Shown here: piece by piece, positions 24,829-34,235 of the stretch | Layout of the letters: every line of letters begins with the position of its first letter | How positions within the stretch are numbered: position 1 is the first letter of the stretch | Source of the DNA: Pedobacter sp. | Lineage (GTDB): Bacteria; Bacteroidota; Bacteroidia; Sphingobacteriales; Sphingobacteriaceae | Length of the DNA stretch: 48,557 nt | Direction of reading: 5' to 3' | NCBI GenBank assembly: GCA_025351765.1 | Contig: JANXVH010000126.1 | Span: 1 to 48,557, forward strand | The notes under the pieces: model-generated | Told to the model about the DNA's origin: nothing | What the model saw: only the letters and a program-made list of their open reading frames with translations | The model's database searches: none | Position numbers and translations under genes: made by a program

Positions 24829-25577
24829 CTGCTATATTGCTCATAAAACATTGCTTTTGCGCTTACAACATCTCCTATAACAATTATTGCCGGGTTACTT
24901 AGTCCATGCTGTAATGCAGTTTTCTGTAAATCTGCAACTCTACAGGTTGCGTGTTTCTGATTAGGTAAAGTAGCATTCTGTATAATTGCAGCTGGTACTG
25001 AACCCCTACCTTCCGATTCATAAATTTCTGATATCTCTCTCATCTTTTTCATTCCCATATAAATCACAACCGTTGCAGAACTTTTCATTGCACATTTTAG
25101 GTCCTGAGATAATGAACCATCTTTCTTAGTTCCTGTTATAACCCAAAAGCTTTCGCTTATTCCTCTGTGAGTAAGTGGAATATCAATTGAGCCAATACCT
25201 TGCATACTGCTGATCCCCGGAATATAGGTTGCTGTGATACCATGCGCTTCTGCAAAAAGTAATTCTTCGAAACCCCTCCCAAAAATAAAAGGATCGCCGC
25301 CTTTTAACCGTACAACTATTTTTCCCTGACTGGCGTGCTCTACAATTAGATCATTTATTTTTTCTTGTGGAGTACAACATTTATAGGGTTTTTTTCCAAC
25401 ATATATCATATTGCAGGTTTTTGGTGCAATTTCTAGTATTTTTTCACTACATAAATTGTCATATAGTATAACTTCTGCTGATTTTATTGTTTTATAAGCT
25501 TTTAAAGTGAGTAATTCCGGATCGCCAGGTCCAGATCCTATAATAAATAATTTTTTGTCGGTTTTTAATGGGTTCAT
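24816..25577 (-). CDS. cobA: Uroporphyrinogen-III C-methyltransferase
   Basis: A 253-residue SAM-dependent methyltransferase that converts uroporphyrinogen III to precorrin-2, the first step to sirohaem. The motifs GSGPGDPELLTLKA, VRLKGGDPFIFGRG and VIYMGMKK are those of CobA/CysG-A. It is divergent from nirB, whose product needs sirohaem, and the shared spacer holds an FNR-type palindrome, so the two are probably co-induced. The dehydrogenase/ferrochelatase needed to finish sirohaem is not in the window. Confidence 0.93.
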   Translation of the reverse strand: MNPLKTDKKLFIIGSGPGDPELLTLKAYKTIKSAEVILYDNLCSEKILEIAPKTCNMIYVGKKPYKCCTPQEKINDLIVEHASQGKIVVRLKGGDPFIFGRGFEELLFAEAHGITATYIPGISSMQGIGSIDIPLTHRGISESFWVITGTKKDGSLSQDLKCAMKSSATVVIYMGMKKMREISEIYESEGRGSVPAAIIQNATLPNQKHATCRVADLQKTALQHGLSNPAIIVIGDVVSAKAMFYEQYSSLVG

Positions 25578-25641
25578 GTCTATTAAATTTAAGTACTACT
25601 GTGTAAAAGTGTGAAAAATATATTGATAATTAAAATAAAAA

Positions 25642-25653
25642 TGATAAATATCA
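25642..25653. promoter_or_regulatory. FNR-type palindrome between cobA and nirB
   Basis: TGATAAATATCA matches TGAT-N4-ATCA and is itself palindromic. It lies 65 nt from the cobA start and 163 nt from the nirB start. Its centre is about 49 bp upstream of the predicted nirB transcription start. Confidence 0.55.
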
Positions 25654-25684
25654 TATAAATACATAAAATAATACAAAATAATAC

Positions 25685-25692
25685 TACATTTG
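25685..25692 (+). promoter_or_regulatory. Promoter -7 element for the nir/nas operon
   Basis: TACATTTG matches TAnnTTTG. Transcription would start near 25697, giving a leader of roughly 119 nt before nirB. The leader is very A/T-rich and I see no riboswitch in it. Confidence 0.5.
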
Positions 25693-25815
25693 TATATCAA
25701 AAAATGTATTTATTGACTTATGTAAATATTAATATCTGTTAATTGATATTAAATAGTGTTAAAAAAGATAAAATCATATAATTAATTAGATAAATTCGAA
25801 ATAATTGCTGCTAAT

Positions 25816-28317
25816 ATGAAGAAAATACAAATTATCGTAGTCGGAAATGGGATGGTTGGGTACAAATTCTGTGAAAAACTCAGTTCCAGATCTAATTTAT
25901 TCAAATTAACTGTTTTTGGGGAAGAACCCAGGCGTGCTTACGACCGTGTCCATCTAAGTGAATATTTTAATGGTAAATCCTCAGATGATCTCTCGTTATC
26001 TACAGAAACCTGGTATCAGGAAAATGATATAGATCTACACCTAAGTAGTCCGGTGATTAAAATAGATCGTGAGTTTAAAACTGTAAGCACGTTGGATGGC
26101 AAATCATACGAATACGATTTCTTAATTTTTGCTACTGGTTCAGGTGCTTTTGTTCCAAATATTCCAGGAGTTGAAAAAGAAGGTGTATTTGTTTACCGTA
26201 CTATAGAGGATCTTGATTTGATTAGTGGGTATGCTAAAAAGGCAAGGACTGCATCGGTAATTGGAGGTGGATTACTTGGATTGGAGGCTGCAAAGGCATT
26301 GATAGATTTGGGTATTCAGAAAACGAGCATCGTTGAATTTGCGCCAAGGCTTATGCCCAGGCAGATAGATGATGCAGGAAGCCAAATGTTACGTTCAAAA
26401 CTTTCAGATTTGGGACTTGAAATCCTACTTAATAAAAACACTTCATATATAGAAGGAGAAGGCGCAATAACAGGATTGAAATTTAGCGATGATACCAGTT
26501 TGGCTGTAGATATGCTGGTTATATCTGCAGGGATTAAGCCGAGAGACGAACTGGCAAGAGCCTGTGGTATTGAAGTGGGCGCACGTGGGGGAATAGTTGT
26601 AGATCAAAAAATGCAAACTAACGATCCATCGATATTTGCGATTGGTGAATGTGCATTGTTTGAAGGAATGATTTACGGCCTAATTGCTCCGGGTTATGAA
26701 ATGGCAGAAGTATTGGTTACCAATCTTTGCGACGGAACTAAAACGTTTTTGGGCTTTGATATGAGTACGAAGCTAAAATTGATAGGAATTGATGTAGCTA
26801 GTTTTGGTGATAATTTCATAACTGAACCGGATTGCCGTACTATAGTATTTGAGAATAAGCATAAAGGAATCTATAAACGGATAAACATTAGTAATGACGG
26901 GCAATACCTTTTAGGAGGTATATTAATTGGAGATGCAACAGCCTATAACCTGCTGTTGCAAACCTCCAATAATCGAATAATATTATCAGACGATCCTGAA
27001 GAGCTTATTTTGGGTTCAAGGGGCGGAGATACAGCAGCAGGATCTGGAATTACAAGTTTGCCAGATAGCGCATTAATCTGCAGTTGTGAAGGAATTTCAA
27101 AAGGGGATATCTGCTCAGCAGTAATTGATGGCTGTGAAAATATAGATGACTTAAAAAAGTGCACAAAAGCTGGTACAGGTTGCGGCGGTTGTTTGCCTAT
27201 GGTTAAAGACTTATTGTCTTATACTTTAAAATCTCAGGGTAAATATGTTAAGAATGTAATATGCGAGCACTTCGATTATTCAAGGCAAGAACTTTTTGAC
27301 CTTATTCATATTCATGAGCTTAAAAGTTACGACGCGGTTTTAGATGCACTTGGTAAAAGCGACGGATGTGAAGTTTGTAAACCTATGGTAGCATCTCTAT
27401 TGGCTAGTCTCTGGAATGAAATGATCCTTGAAAAAGGAAACGATGTAGCTCAGGATAGCAATGATCGCTTCCTAGCAAATATTCAAAAGGGTGGTTCTTA
27501 CTCGGTAGTACCTCGTGTGGCTGGTGGAGAAATTACTCCTGAGAAATTAATTACTATAGGTGAGGTTGCTAAGAAATATAATCTATACACAAAAATTACT
27601 GGTGGTCAGCGAATAGACATGTTTGGCGCGCATCTTAATGATTTGCCTTTAATCTGGGAAGAACTCATAGCAGCTGGTTTTGAAAGCGGGCATGCTTATG
27701 GGAAGGGACTGAGAACCGTAAAAAGCTGTGTTGGAAGTACATGGTGTAGATTCGGTCTCCACGATAGTGTGAGCTTTGCAATCAGAATAGAAGAAAGATA
27801 TAGGGGTATTCGGGCACCGCATAAATTTAAATCAGGCGTAAGCGGTTGTATAAGAGAATGTGCAGAGGCTCAAAGTAAAGATTTTGGAATAATAGCTACC
27901 GAAAAAGGATGGAACTTATATGTATGCGGCAACGGTGGTAGTAAACCTCAACATGCACTTTTACTAGCAACAGACCTCGATAGTGATACCTGCATACGAT
28001 ATATTGACAGATTCTTAATGTTCTACATTAAAACAGCAGATCCTCTAACCAGAACTGCAACCTGGTTAAATAAAATGGAGGGTGGGATAGATTATCTCCG
28101 AAATGTGGTTGTCAATGATAGCCTTAACATGGCTCAGCAGTGGGAAAACGACGTAGAAAATCTCATTAACTCTTACAAGTGCGAATGGAAAGAAGCGGTA
28201 GAAAACCCTGCCATCAGGAAGCGCTTTTCTCACTTCGTTAATGCACCGGAAGATAAAGACCCGTCCATTGAATTTGTGGAGATGCGCGGGCAGAAAAGAA
28301 CTGCCGAATGGAAATAG
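25816..28317 (+). CDS. nirB: NAD(P)H nitrite reductase, large subunit
   Basis: An 833-residue assimilatory-type NirB. Residues 1-about 310 form the FAD/NAD(P) reductase (VVGNGMVGYKFCEKL; second dinucleotide site VIGGGLLGLEAAKAL), about 415-540 hold two BFD-like [2Fe-2S] segments (CSCEGISKGDIC, GTGCGGCLP, then CEVCKPM), and the C-terminal sirohaem/[4Fe-4S] domain has C638-x5-C644 and C678-x3-C682. It reduces nitrite to ammonium in the cytoplasm using NAD(P)H. All ligands are present and the length is normal. It is the first gene of the nitrate operon, with nirD next. Confidence 0.95.
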   Translation: MKKIQIIVVGNGMVGYKFCEKLSSRSNLFKLTVFGEEPRRAYDRVHLSEYFNGKSSDDLSLSTETWYQENDIDLHLSSPVIKIDREFKTVSTLDGKSYEYDFLIFATGSGAFVPNIPGVEKEGVFVYRTIEDLDLISGYAKKARTASVIGGGLLGLEAAKALIDLGIQKTSIVEFAPRLMPRQIDDAGSQMLRSKLSDLGLEILLNKNTSYIEGEGAITGLKFSDDTSLAVDMLVISAGIKPRDELARACGIEVGARGGIVVDQKMQTNDPSIFAIGECALFEGMIYGLIAPGYEMAEVLVTNLCDGTKTFLGFDMSTKLKLIGIDVASFGDNFITEPDCRTIVFENKHKGIYKRINISNDGQYLLGGILIGDATAYNLLLQTSNNRIILSDDPEELILGSRGGDTAAGSGITSLPDSALICSCEGISKGDICSAVIDGCENIDDLKKCTKAGTGCGGCLPMVKDLLSYTLKSQGKYVKNVICEHFDYSRQELFDLIHIHELKSYDAVLDALGKSDGCEVCKPMVASLLASLWNEMILEKGNDVAQDSNDRFLANIQKGGSYSVVPRVAGGEITPEKLITIGEVAKKYNLYTKITGGQRIDMFGAHLNDLPLIWEELIAAGFESGHAYGKGLRTVKSCVGSTWCRFGLHDSVSFAIRIEERYRGIRAPHKFKSGVSGCIRECAEAQSKDFGIIATEKGWNLYVCGNGGSKPQHALLLATDLDSDTCIRYIDRFLMFYIKTADPLTRTATWLNKMEGGIDYLRNVVVNDSLNMAQQWENDVENLINSYKCEWKEAVENPAIRKRFSHFVNAPEDKDPSIEFVEMRGQKRTAEWK

Positions 28318-28365
28318 TCTAACCAGATAGATCACATAAAAACCTAACAAATTAAAACCAAAAAA

Positions 28366-28716
28366 ATGAATGAAACTTCCGAAAGCTGGTTAGCTGCTTG
28401 CAAAGTCGAGGACGCTGTCGAGAATGGCGGTGTCTGCATAAAACATGGTGACGATCAAATTGCACTCTTTTACTTTACAAGGAGAAACGAGTGGTATGCC
28501 ACACAAAATGAATGTCCGCATAAAAAGCAAATGGCTCTTAGTCGCGGTATGATTGGATCTGATTCCGATGAACCCAAAGTAGCCTGCCCGTTTCACAAGA
28601 AGACATTTTCGTTAAATACTGGCGAGTGCCTCAATGGAGAAGAGTGCGCAATTAAGGTCTACCCTGTAAAAATAGAAGATGGTACAGTTTATATCAACAC
28701 GTTAGCAAAATTTTAA
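28366..28716 (+). CDS. nirD: Nitrite reductase small subunit with intact Rieske ligands
   Basis: A 116-residue Rieske-fold protein that partners NirB. Many NirD proteins have lost the iron-sulfur ligands, but here both pairs are visible: C50-P-H52 (NECPHKK) and C74-PF-H77 (ACPFHKKTF), so a [2Fe-2S] cluster is likely. It begins 48 nt after nirB and ends 10 nt before the transporter gene. The ATG at 28366 is the first in frame. Confidence 0.92.
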   Translation: MNETSESWLAACKVEDAVENGGVCIKHGDDQIALFYFTRRNEWYATQNECPHKKQMALSRGMIGSDSDEPKVACPFHKKTFSLNTGECLNGEECAIKVYPVKIEDGTVYINTLAKF

Positions 28717-28726
28717 ATTAATTAAT

Positions 28727-30094
28727 ATGATACTTGATACTACTACTAAACCACTTGATAAACTAAATATATTTTCTCTGAAGGGTGTTCAGATGAAAAC
28801 CTTCCACATTACCTGGCTTACTTTCTTCTTTTGCTTTTTTGCCTGGTTTGGAATGGCACCGTTAATGAAAATAGCAAGAGAACAGTTACACCTTACTAAA
28901 GATCAGGTCGGTAACATCCAAATCGCATCTGTATCGGCAACAATTATTGCCCGTCTACTTATCGGCAGACTAATTGATAAATTTGGTCCTAAAATCATTT
29001 ATACCTGGCTATTGGTGTTATGTGCCATTCCCGTGTTACTTATAGGTACCAGCCATTCTTACACCTCTTTTTTACTTTTTAGATTGGCAATTGGTGTAAT
29101 TGGCGCATCATTCGTGATCACTCAGTTCCATACATCGATCATGTTTGCTCCAAATATAAAAGGAACTGCCAATGCAACTGCCGGAGGCTTTGGAAATGCA
29201 GGAGGAGGAGCAGCAAATGTATTTATGCCTTTGATTGCTGCCGGACTTACTTCTTTAGGTTTTTGCAGTACTGAAGATAGCTGGCGCTATGCCATGATTT
29301 TTCCGGGTTTAATGCTGTTACTTTGTGCCTTTTTATATCATCGCTATACTTTAGATAGTCCGCAAGGGGATTTTAAAAACATAATGGATAGCAATGTAAA
29401 AAACACTAAAAATACTTTTCTACTGGCCGCAAAAGACTACCGTACCTGGATTTTAACTATTGCTTATGCCGCATGTTTTGGTGTGGAAATTACTGTAGAT
29501 AATTTTGCTCCTATATTCTTTACAGACTCCTTCGGTGCTACAATGGCTATAGCAGGTTTAGTAGCCGGAATATTCGGCTGGATCAATATTTTTGCAAGGC
29601 CGCTGGGGGGAATTGTTGCTGATAAGATTGGTAAAACCTGGGGCTTCGATGGAAAAACACTTCTGTTGTCTATTTTATTGCTAATAGAGGGAATTGGACT
29701 AATATGGTTTGCTAAATCAGGTAATATAGGAATGTCCATTTTCATGATGTTTATTTTCGGACTAAGTTTAAAAATGGCAAACGGCGCTACCTATAGCCTT
29801 GTTCCCTTTATTAATCCTTTAGCAGTAGGCAGTGTGGCGGGCATTGTGGGTGCGGGGGGCAATATTGGCGCTATGCTTATTGCCTTTATGTTTAAGGCCA
29901 AAGCTGGGCACTCATCAAGAAATGTAGTGGAAAATGGATTACTAGTCCATAAGGAACTTATAGATTATACCTCCGCTTTTACATATCTTGGGTTTATCAT
30001 CCTGGCAATAGGTGTAGGTGTATTAATCTTCAGAACCGTTATGGCGCAGAAGAGATCAAAAATTGACAAATTTGTGTTTACTTCAGGAAATTAG
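28727..30094 (+). CDS. Nitrate/nitrite MFS transporter, NarK/NasA type
   Basis: A 455-residue, 12-segment transporter of the nitrate/nitrite porter (NNP) family. Two glycine-rich nitrate signature motifs are visible: AGGFGNAGGGAANVFMPL (about residues 144-161) and GIVGAGGNIGAM (about 366-377). Conserved Arg residues of the substrate site appear in the first half (NIQIASVSATIIARLLIGRL). It brings nitrate into the cell for the reductase encoded next. It begins 10 nt after nirD, inside the operon. Confidence 0.92.
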   Translation: MILDTTTKPLDKLNIFSLKGVQMKTFHITWLTFFFCFFAWFGMAPLMKIAREQLHLTKDQVGNIQIASVSATIIARLLIGRLIDKFGPKIIYTWLLVLCAIPVLLIGTSHSYTSFLLFRLAIGVIGASFVITQFHTSIMFAPNIKGTANATAGGFGNAGGGAANVFMPLIAAGLTSLGFCSTEDSWRYAMIFPGLMLLLCAFLYHRYTLDSPQGDFKNIMDSNVKNTKNTFLLAAKDYRTWILTIAYAACFGVEITVDNFAPIFFTDSFGATMAIAGLVAGIFGWINIFARPLGGIVADKIGKTWGFDGKTLLLSILLLIEGIGLIWFAKSGNIGMSIFMMFIFGLSLKMANGATYSLVPFINPLAVGSVAGIVGAGGNIGAMLIAFMFKAKAGHSSRNVVENGLLVHKELIDYTSAFTYLGFIILAIGVGVLIFRTVMAQKRSKIDKFVFTSGN

Positions 30095-30107
30095 GAAAGC
30101 GCATTAA

Positions 30108-30123
30108 ATGATAATTCTATCAT
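30108..30123 (+). other. Small hairpin before the nitrate reductase start
   Basis: ATGATA (30108-30113) pairs with TATCAT (30118-30123) around ATTC. It ends 14 nt before the TTG start codon. It could be an mRNA stability or translation element; there is no T-run. Confidence 0.3.
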
Positions 30124-30137
30124 AAAACATTTACATC

Positions 30138-33100
30138 TTGAAAGAAGGAAAGAACAATATAGCGAACAATACCACAACCTGCTGCTATTGCGGTGTAGGT
30201 TGTGGTATTATAGTAAATAAAGATGTTCAGGGGAGAATCACTGTTGAAGGAGATAATTCACATCCAGTAAATAAAGGCATGCTATGTAGTAAAGGTATGA
30301 ACTTGCATTATACTGCAAATGATAAAGACGATAGGCTACTTTACCCTCAAATGCGTTATAATAAAAGTATGCCGCTTCAAAGAGTAAGTTGGGATACTGC
30401 TCTGGAAAGAACCGCTGCAGTTTTTAAGGCTTTGATTAATAAACATGGACCTGATAGTGTAGCATTTTATGCAAGCGGTCAATGTTTAACGGAAGAATAC
30501 TATGTTGTTAATAAACTGGTTAAGGGATTTATTGGTAGCAATAACATAGATACCAATAGTCGTTTATGCATGAGCAGTGCAGTTGTAGGTTACAAAATGA
30601 GCTTAGGAGAGGATGCCGTTCCAATTAGTTATGATGATATCGAAAATGCTGATTGTATTTTTGTTGCGGGTGCAAATCCAGCATGGTGTCATCCTATTTT
30701 ATGGCGTCGTGTAGAAGCTGCAAAGCAGAATAATCCTAACCTCAAAATAATAGTTAGCGATCCACGAAGGACACAAACCTGCGCGCTCGCAGATGTGCAT
30801 TTGCAGCTCAATCCAGGAACTGATATTACCCTCCATCACGCTATTGGAAGATGTTTAATTGAGCTTGGAAATATTGATCAAAATTTCATTAACCAAAACA
30901 CTAATGGGTTCGAGGAATATCGTTCAAAAGTGTTCGCTACATCATTAGCCGAAGCTGCTTTAATTTGCGGTGTAGACGAAGCTTATATTTTGCTAGCAGC
31001 TTCTTACATAGGTAATGCCAAAGGTTTTATCACCATGTGGACAATGGGGCTCAACCAAAGTGTAATTGGTACAAATAAAAACCTGTCTTTAATTAACCTA
31101 AACCTAATTACAGGGCAAATTGGAAAACCTGGAAGTGGTCCATTTTCGCTTACCGGGCAGCCAAATGCCATGGGTGGCAGGGAGGTTGGCGGATTGAGTA
31201 ATTTATTACCTGCTCATCGTAATTTGAAAAATGAACTTCATAGAAATGAAGTAGAGCAGTTTTGGAATATACCTTTAGGAAGCATTCAGTCCAAACCAGG
31301 CTTAACTGCTACAGAAATGTTTGACGAACTGAATACTGGAAAACTTAAGGCAATCTGGATTTTATGTACCAATCCACTGATTAGCTTGCCAGATGTTAGA
31401 ACCGCCGAAGCTGGTTTGAAAAAGGCAAAGTTTGTTGTTGTTCAGGACATTAGTAATAAACTGGAAACGCTAAGTTATGCAGATGTTGTTTTGCCAGCTG
31501 CTGCCTGGGCAGAAAAAGAAGGAACAATGACCAATGCCGGTCGATACATTAGCCACCTTAATAAAATAATTGATGCACCTGGAGAGGCACTCGCCGATGC
31601 TGATATCATTTGCCGTTTTGCGAAAAAAATGGGATATCCAGGCTTTGATTTCAAAGATGCCTCTGAAATTTATGACGAACACGCCGCACTTACGGCGGGG
31701 ACTAATATTGATATAAGTGGGTTGAACTATAAAATCCTTAAAGAAAAAAAAGCTGTTCAGTGGCCGTATCCTAAAGGTGATACAGGATTTGGAACGGCAA
31801 GGTTATTTACTGATCAACAGTTTTACACCGAAGATAGAAAAGCGAATATTTTGTCTTTTAATCCAGAAAACCAGTCTGAATCTTTAACGCCGGAACATCC
31901 ACTTATTTTAACAACCGGCAGAATTAGAGACCAATGGCATACCAGAAGTAAGACTGGTAAGGTAAATAAGTTGAATCAGCATATCAGCGAATCATATTTG
32001 GAGATTAATCCTTATGATGCGGACTTCAGGAATATTAAAAATGATGATCTTGTTGAAGTATTAAATCTGCGGGGAAATGTAAGAGTAAAGGCAAAATTAT
32101 CAGAAGATATAAAAATTGGTGTCGTTTTTATGCCCATGCATTGGGGTAAAATTTTTAAAAGTGATCTAAACCGTGTAAATAACTTAACCAATAATTTGAT
32201 CGACCCACTTAGCAAAGAGCCAGATTTTAAGTTTAGTGCGGTAGAAGTAAAATTGTACAAAAAGAGCAGGCAAAAAATTATTGTTATCGGGGCTGGTGCA
32301 GGCGCCTGCGGTTTCGTTAAAAGCTTCAGGTCGCTAAATAGCGAAGATGAAATAGAAATATTTAGCAAGGAGTCCTATCCATTTTATAACCGCGTATTGC
32401 TTCCAGATTATATCATTGGCACTTTACCCTGGGATAGCCTTATTAAAATGAGCGATGACGAAGAAACGGAATATCGTATTAAATTACATCGTGGAACCGG
32501 GATAGATAAGATTAATAAAACTGACAAGACCGTTGTAGACAGCAATGGTAATATTCATCAATACGATATACTTGTTCTGGCTACAGGAAGCAGGGCATTT
32601 ATGCTTAAAGACCTGCCAGATTTAAAAGGTATATTTACGATGCGTAGCCGTAACGATGCAGATAATTTTAAAAAGCATACGGTAATTGCAAATGGAAAAG
32701 TGGCGATAGTTGGTGGTGGTCTATTGGGTATAGAACTTGCTTCTGCCCTTACAGAAAAAGGTGTCAAAGTGGTTATAATTCAGCGGATTTCCAGATTAAT
32801 GGGACGTCAATTGGATTCGCTTGGAAGCCAATTACTACATGAAGAATTGATTAGTAAGGGTATTGAAATTTTCTACAATGATGAAGTAGATAGGGTAATG
32901 GGTGATAAAGATTTGTCGGGAATAAGATTAAAGAGTGGTACGCTAATTAGTTGCGAAACATTAGTCATTGCAATAGGTACTGTTCCTAATATAGAATTAA
33001 TAAAATTTGCTGGAATAAATTGCAAGAGAGGAGTGGTGGTAGATGATTACCTGAGGACGAGTGAAAAAGATGTTTATGCCATTGGAGAAATTGCAGAATT

Positions 33101-33686
33101 TAATGGTCAGATGTACGGAATTACAGCGGCAGCTGAACAGCAGGCAGAAACCGTTGCCAGGTTTATATGCGGTGATATTGCTAAATTTTATCAAGGTAGT
33201 TTGTTGATGAATATTTTGAAAATGCACAGTTTAGCACTTTGTTCTTTAGGGTTGGCAGAAACACCTGCAAATGATCCAACATACGAGGAAATCGTTTTTA
33301 TAGACCGGGCCAAGCGCTACTATAAAAAATGTATTGTACATAACGACAGATTAGTTGGCGCAATACTTATTGGCGATAAAACAGAGTTTTTAGAATTCAG
33401 AAGCTTGATTGAGAACAAAATGGAGTTGAGCGAAAAGCGGCTTCAGCTATTGCGTAGCGGAAAAGCAACCGAACCTCTAATTGGTAAGACAGTTTGTAGT
33501 TGTAATAATGTAGGGGAGGGAAATATCATTAATAAAATAAAGGAAGGATGTAAGGATCATTTGCAGCTTTGTCAGTTAACTGGGGCAGGTATGGGGTGTG
33601 GAAGCTGCAGACCAGAAGTTAAAGCGATTCTTGATACCTTTATAAATGTTATGAAAGTGGAAATTGCGCTTGAAGTGGCAATGTAA
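30138..33686 (+). CDS. Assimilatory nitrate reductase fused to FAD/NAD(P) reductase and BFD domains
   Basis: An 1182-residue fusion. The N-terminal [4Fe-4S] site is C15-x2-C18-x3-C22 with C50, the molybdopterin oxidoreductase runs to about 700, and the likely Mo ligand is C144 (SRLCMSS). From about 712 a pyridine-nucleotide-disulfide reductase follows (IIVIGAGAGACG; second site VAIVGGGLLGIELASA near 855), and residues about 1117-1165 form a BFD-like [2Fe-2S] domain (VCSCNN...GCGSC). In Bacillus these parts are separate NasC and NasB. The start appears to be TTG at 30138: an in-frame stop sits at 30123-30125 and no ATG precedes the Cys motif. It should reduce nitrate in the cytoplasm with NAD(P)H directly. 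Confidence 0.93.
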   Translation: MKEGKNNIANNTTTCCYCGVGCGIIVNKDVQGRITVEGDNSHPVNKGMLCSKGMNLHYTANDKDDRLLYPQMRYNKSMPLQRVSWDTALERTAAVFKALINKHGPDSVAFYASGQCLTEEYYVVNKLVKGFIGSNNIDTNSRLCMSSAVVGYKMSLGEDAVPISYDDIENADCIFVAGANPAWCHPILWRRVEAAKQNNPNLKIIVSDPRRTQTCALADVHLQLNPGTDITLHHAIGRCLIELGNIDQNFINQNTNGFEEYRSKVFATSLAEAALICGVDEAYILLAASYIGNAKGFITMWTMGLNQSVIGTNKNLSLINLNLITGQIGKPGSGPFSLTGQPNAMGGREVGGLSNLLPAHRNLKNELHRNEVEQFWNIPLGSIQSKPGLTATEMFDELNTGKLKAIWILCTNPLISLPDVRTAEAGLKKAKFVVVQDISNKLETLSYADVVLPAAAWAEKEGTMTNAGRYISHLNKIIDAPGEALADADIICRFAKKMGYPGFDFKDASEIYDEHAALTAGTNIDISGLNYKILKEKKAVQWPYPKGDTGFGTARLFTDQQFYTEDRKANILSFNPENQSESLTPEHPLILTTGRIRDQWHTRSKTGKVNKLNQHISESYLEINPYDADFRNIKNDDLVEVLNLRGNVRVKAKLSEDIKIGVVFMPMHWGKIFKSDLNRVNNLTNNLIDPLSKEPDFKFSAVEVKLYKKSRQKIIVIGAGAGACGFVKSFRSLNSEDEIEIFSKESYPFYNRVLLPDYIIGTLPWDSLIKMSDDEETEYRIKLHRGTGIDKINKTDKTVVDSNGNIHQYDILVLATGSRAFMLKDLPDLKGIFTMRSRNDADNFKKHTVIANGKVAIVGGGLLGIELASALTEKGVKVVIIQRISRLMGRQLDSLGSQLLHEELISKGIEIFYNDEVDRVMGDKDLSGIRLKSGTLISCETLVIAIGTVPNIELIKFAGINCKRGVVVDDYLRTSEKDVYAIGEIAEFNGQMYGITAAAEQQAETVARFICGDIAKFYQGSLLMNILKMHSLALCSLGLAETPANDPTYEEIVFIDRAKRYYKKCIVHNDRLVGAILIGDKTEFLEFRSLIENKMELSEKRLQLLRSGKATEPLIGKTVCSCNNVGEGNIINKIKEGCKDHLQLCQLTGAGMGCGSCRPEVKAILDTFINVMKVEIALEVAM

Positions 33687-33704
33687 TTAACAAAGTATAT
33701 CATC

Positions 33705-34235
33705 ATGATTAATATAAAACTTACACCTTCAGAATTTAAAGACCTAAAGGGTATTGAATATTTTAAGTTCGAAGAAGATTTCATAGAAGAAAACGTTAGA
33801 TGTATACCAATGATAGTTCGGTTTAAAATGGATATTGCAGGTATTAAGCTAAAGCTTGCAGAATGGTCACGCTTCTATTGCGACGAAAGAATTGAATTAG
33901 CACTACTTCCGGTAACTACAAAAGTTCAAATCTGTATTTATCGTGAATATCTGCAGAACCTCATTGCAGGACATACAGGAAAGCCAGGAACTGAGCTGAA
34001 AGTAGAAAACCACCCTGATTGGGCAAACTTGATTCATATTCCGCAATTATTAAGTGAGAAATCTGCCGAATTAAAAATGAGTATTAATCTGGCGCAATGG
34101 CAAAGTTTAACCGATATTCAGAGATTTACACTTTTAAAATTATGCAGACCTGGTCACGAGAATAAAAATTTTCCAGTTGCAGCAGCAGAATTTGGCCTAA
34201 TAAAATTACAAAATGGATCAAACCATCACCATTAA
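33705..34235 (+). CDS. Nitrate reductase associated protein
   Basis: A 176-residue cytoplasmic protein of the Nitr_red_assoc type. FKFEEDFIEENVRCIPMIVR FKMD near residue 20 and a helical middle are characteristic; these proteins are found beside assimilatory nitrate reductases in cyanobacteria and other bacteria but have no established activity. Its end overlaps the next gene by 23 nt, so the two products are probably made together. It starts 18 nt after the nitrate reductase stop. Confidence 0.85.
   Translation: MINIKLTPSEFKDLKGIEYFKFEEDFIEENVRCIPMIVRFKMDIAGIKLKLAEWSRFYCDERIELALLPVTTKVQICIYREYLQNLIAGHTGKPGTELKVENHPDWANLIHIPQLLSEKSAELKMSINLAQWQSLTDIQRFTLLKLCRPGHENKNFPVAAAEFGLIKLQNGSNHHH

Noticed and set aside
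30100..30125. TGAT...ATCA near 30109-30122 as an FNR site
   Set aside because: The halves are six bases apart instead of four and it lies inside the operon; a small RNA hairpin is more likely.
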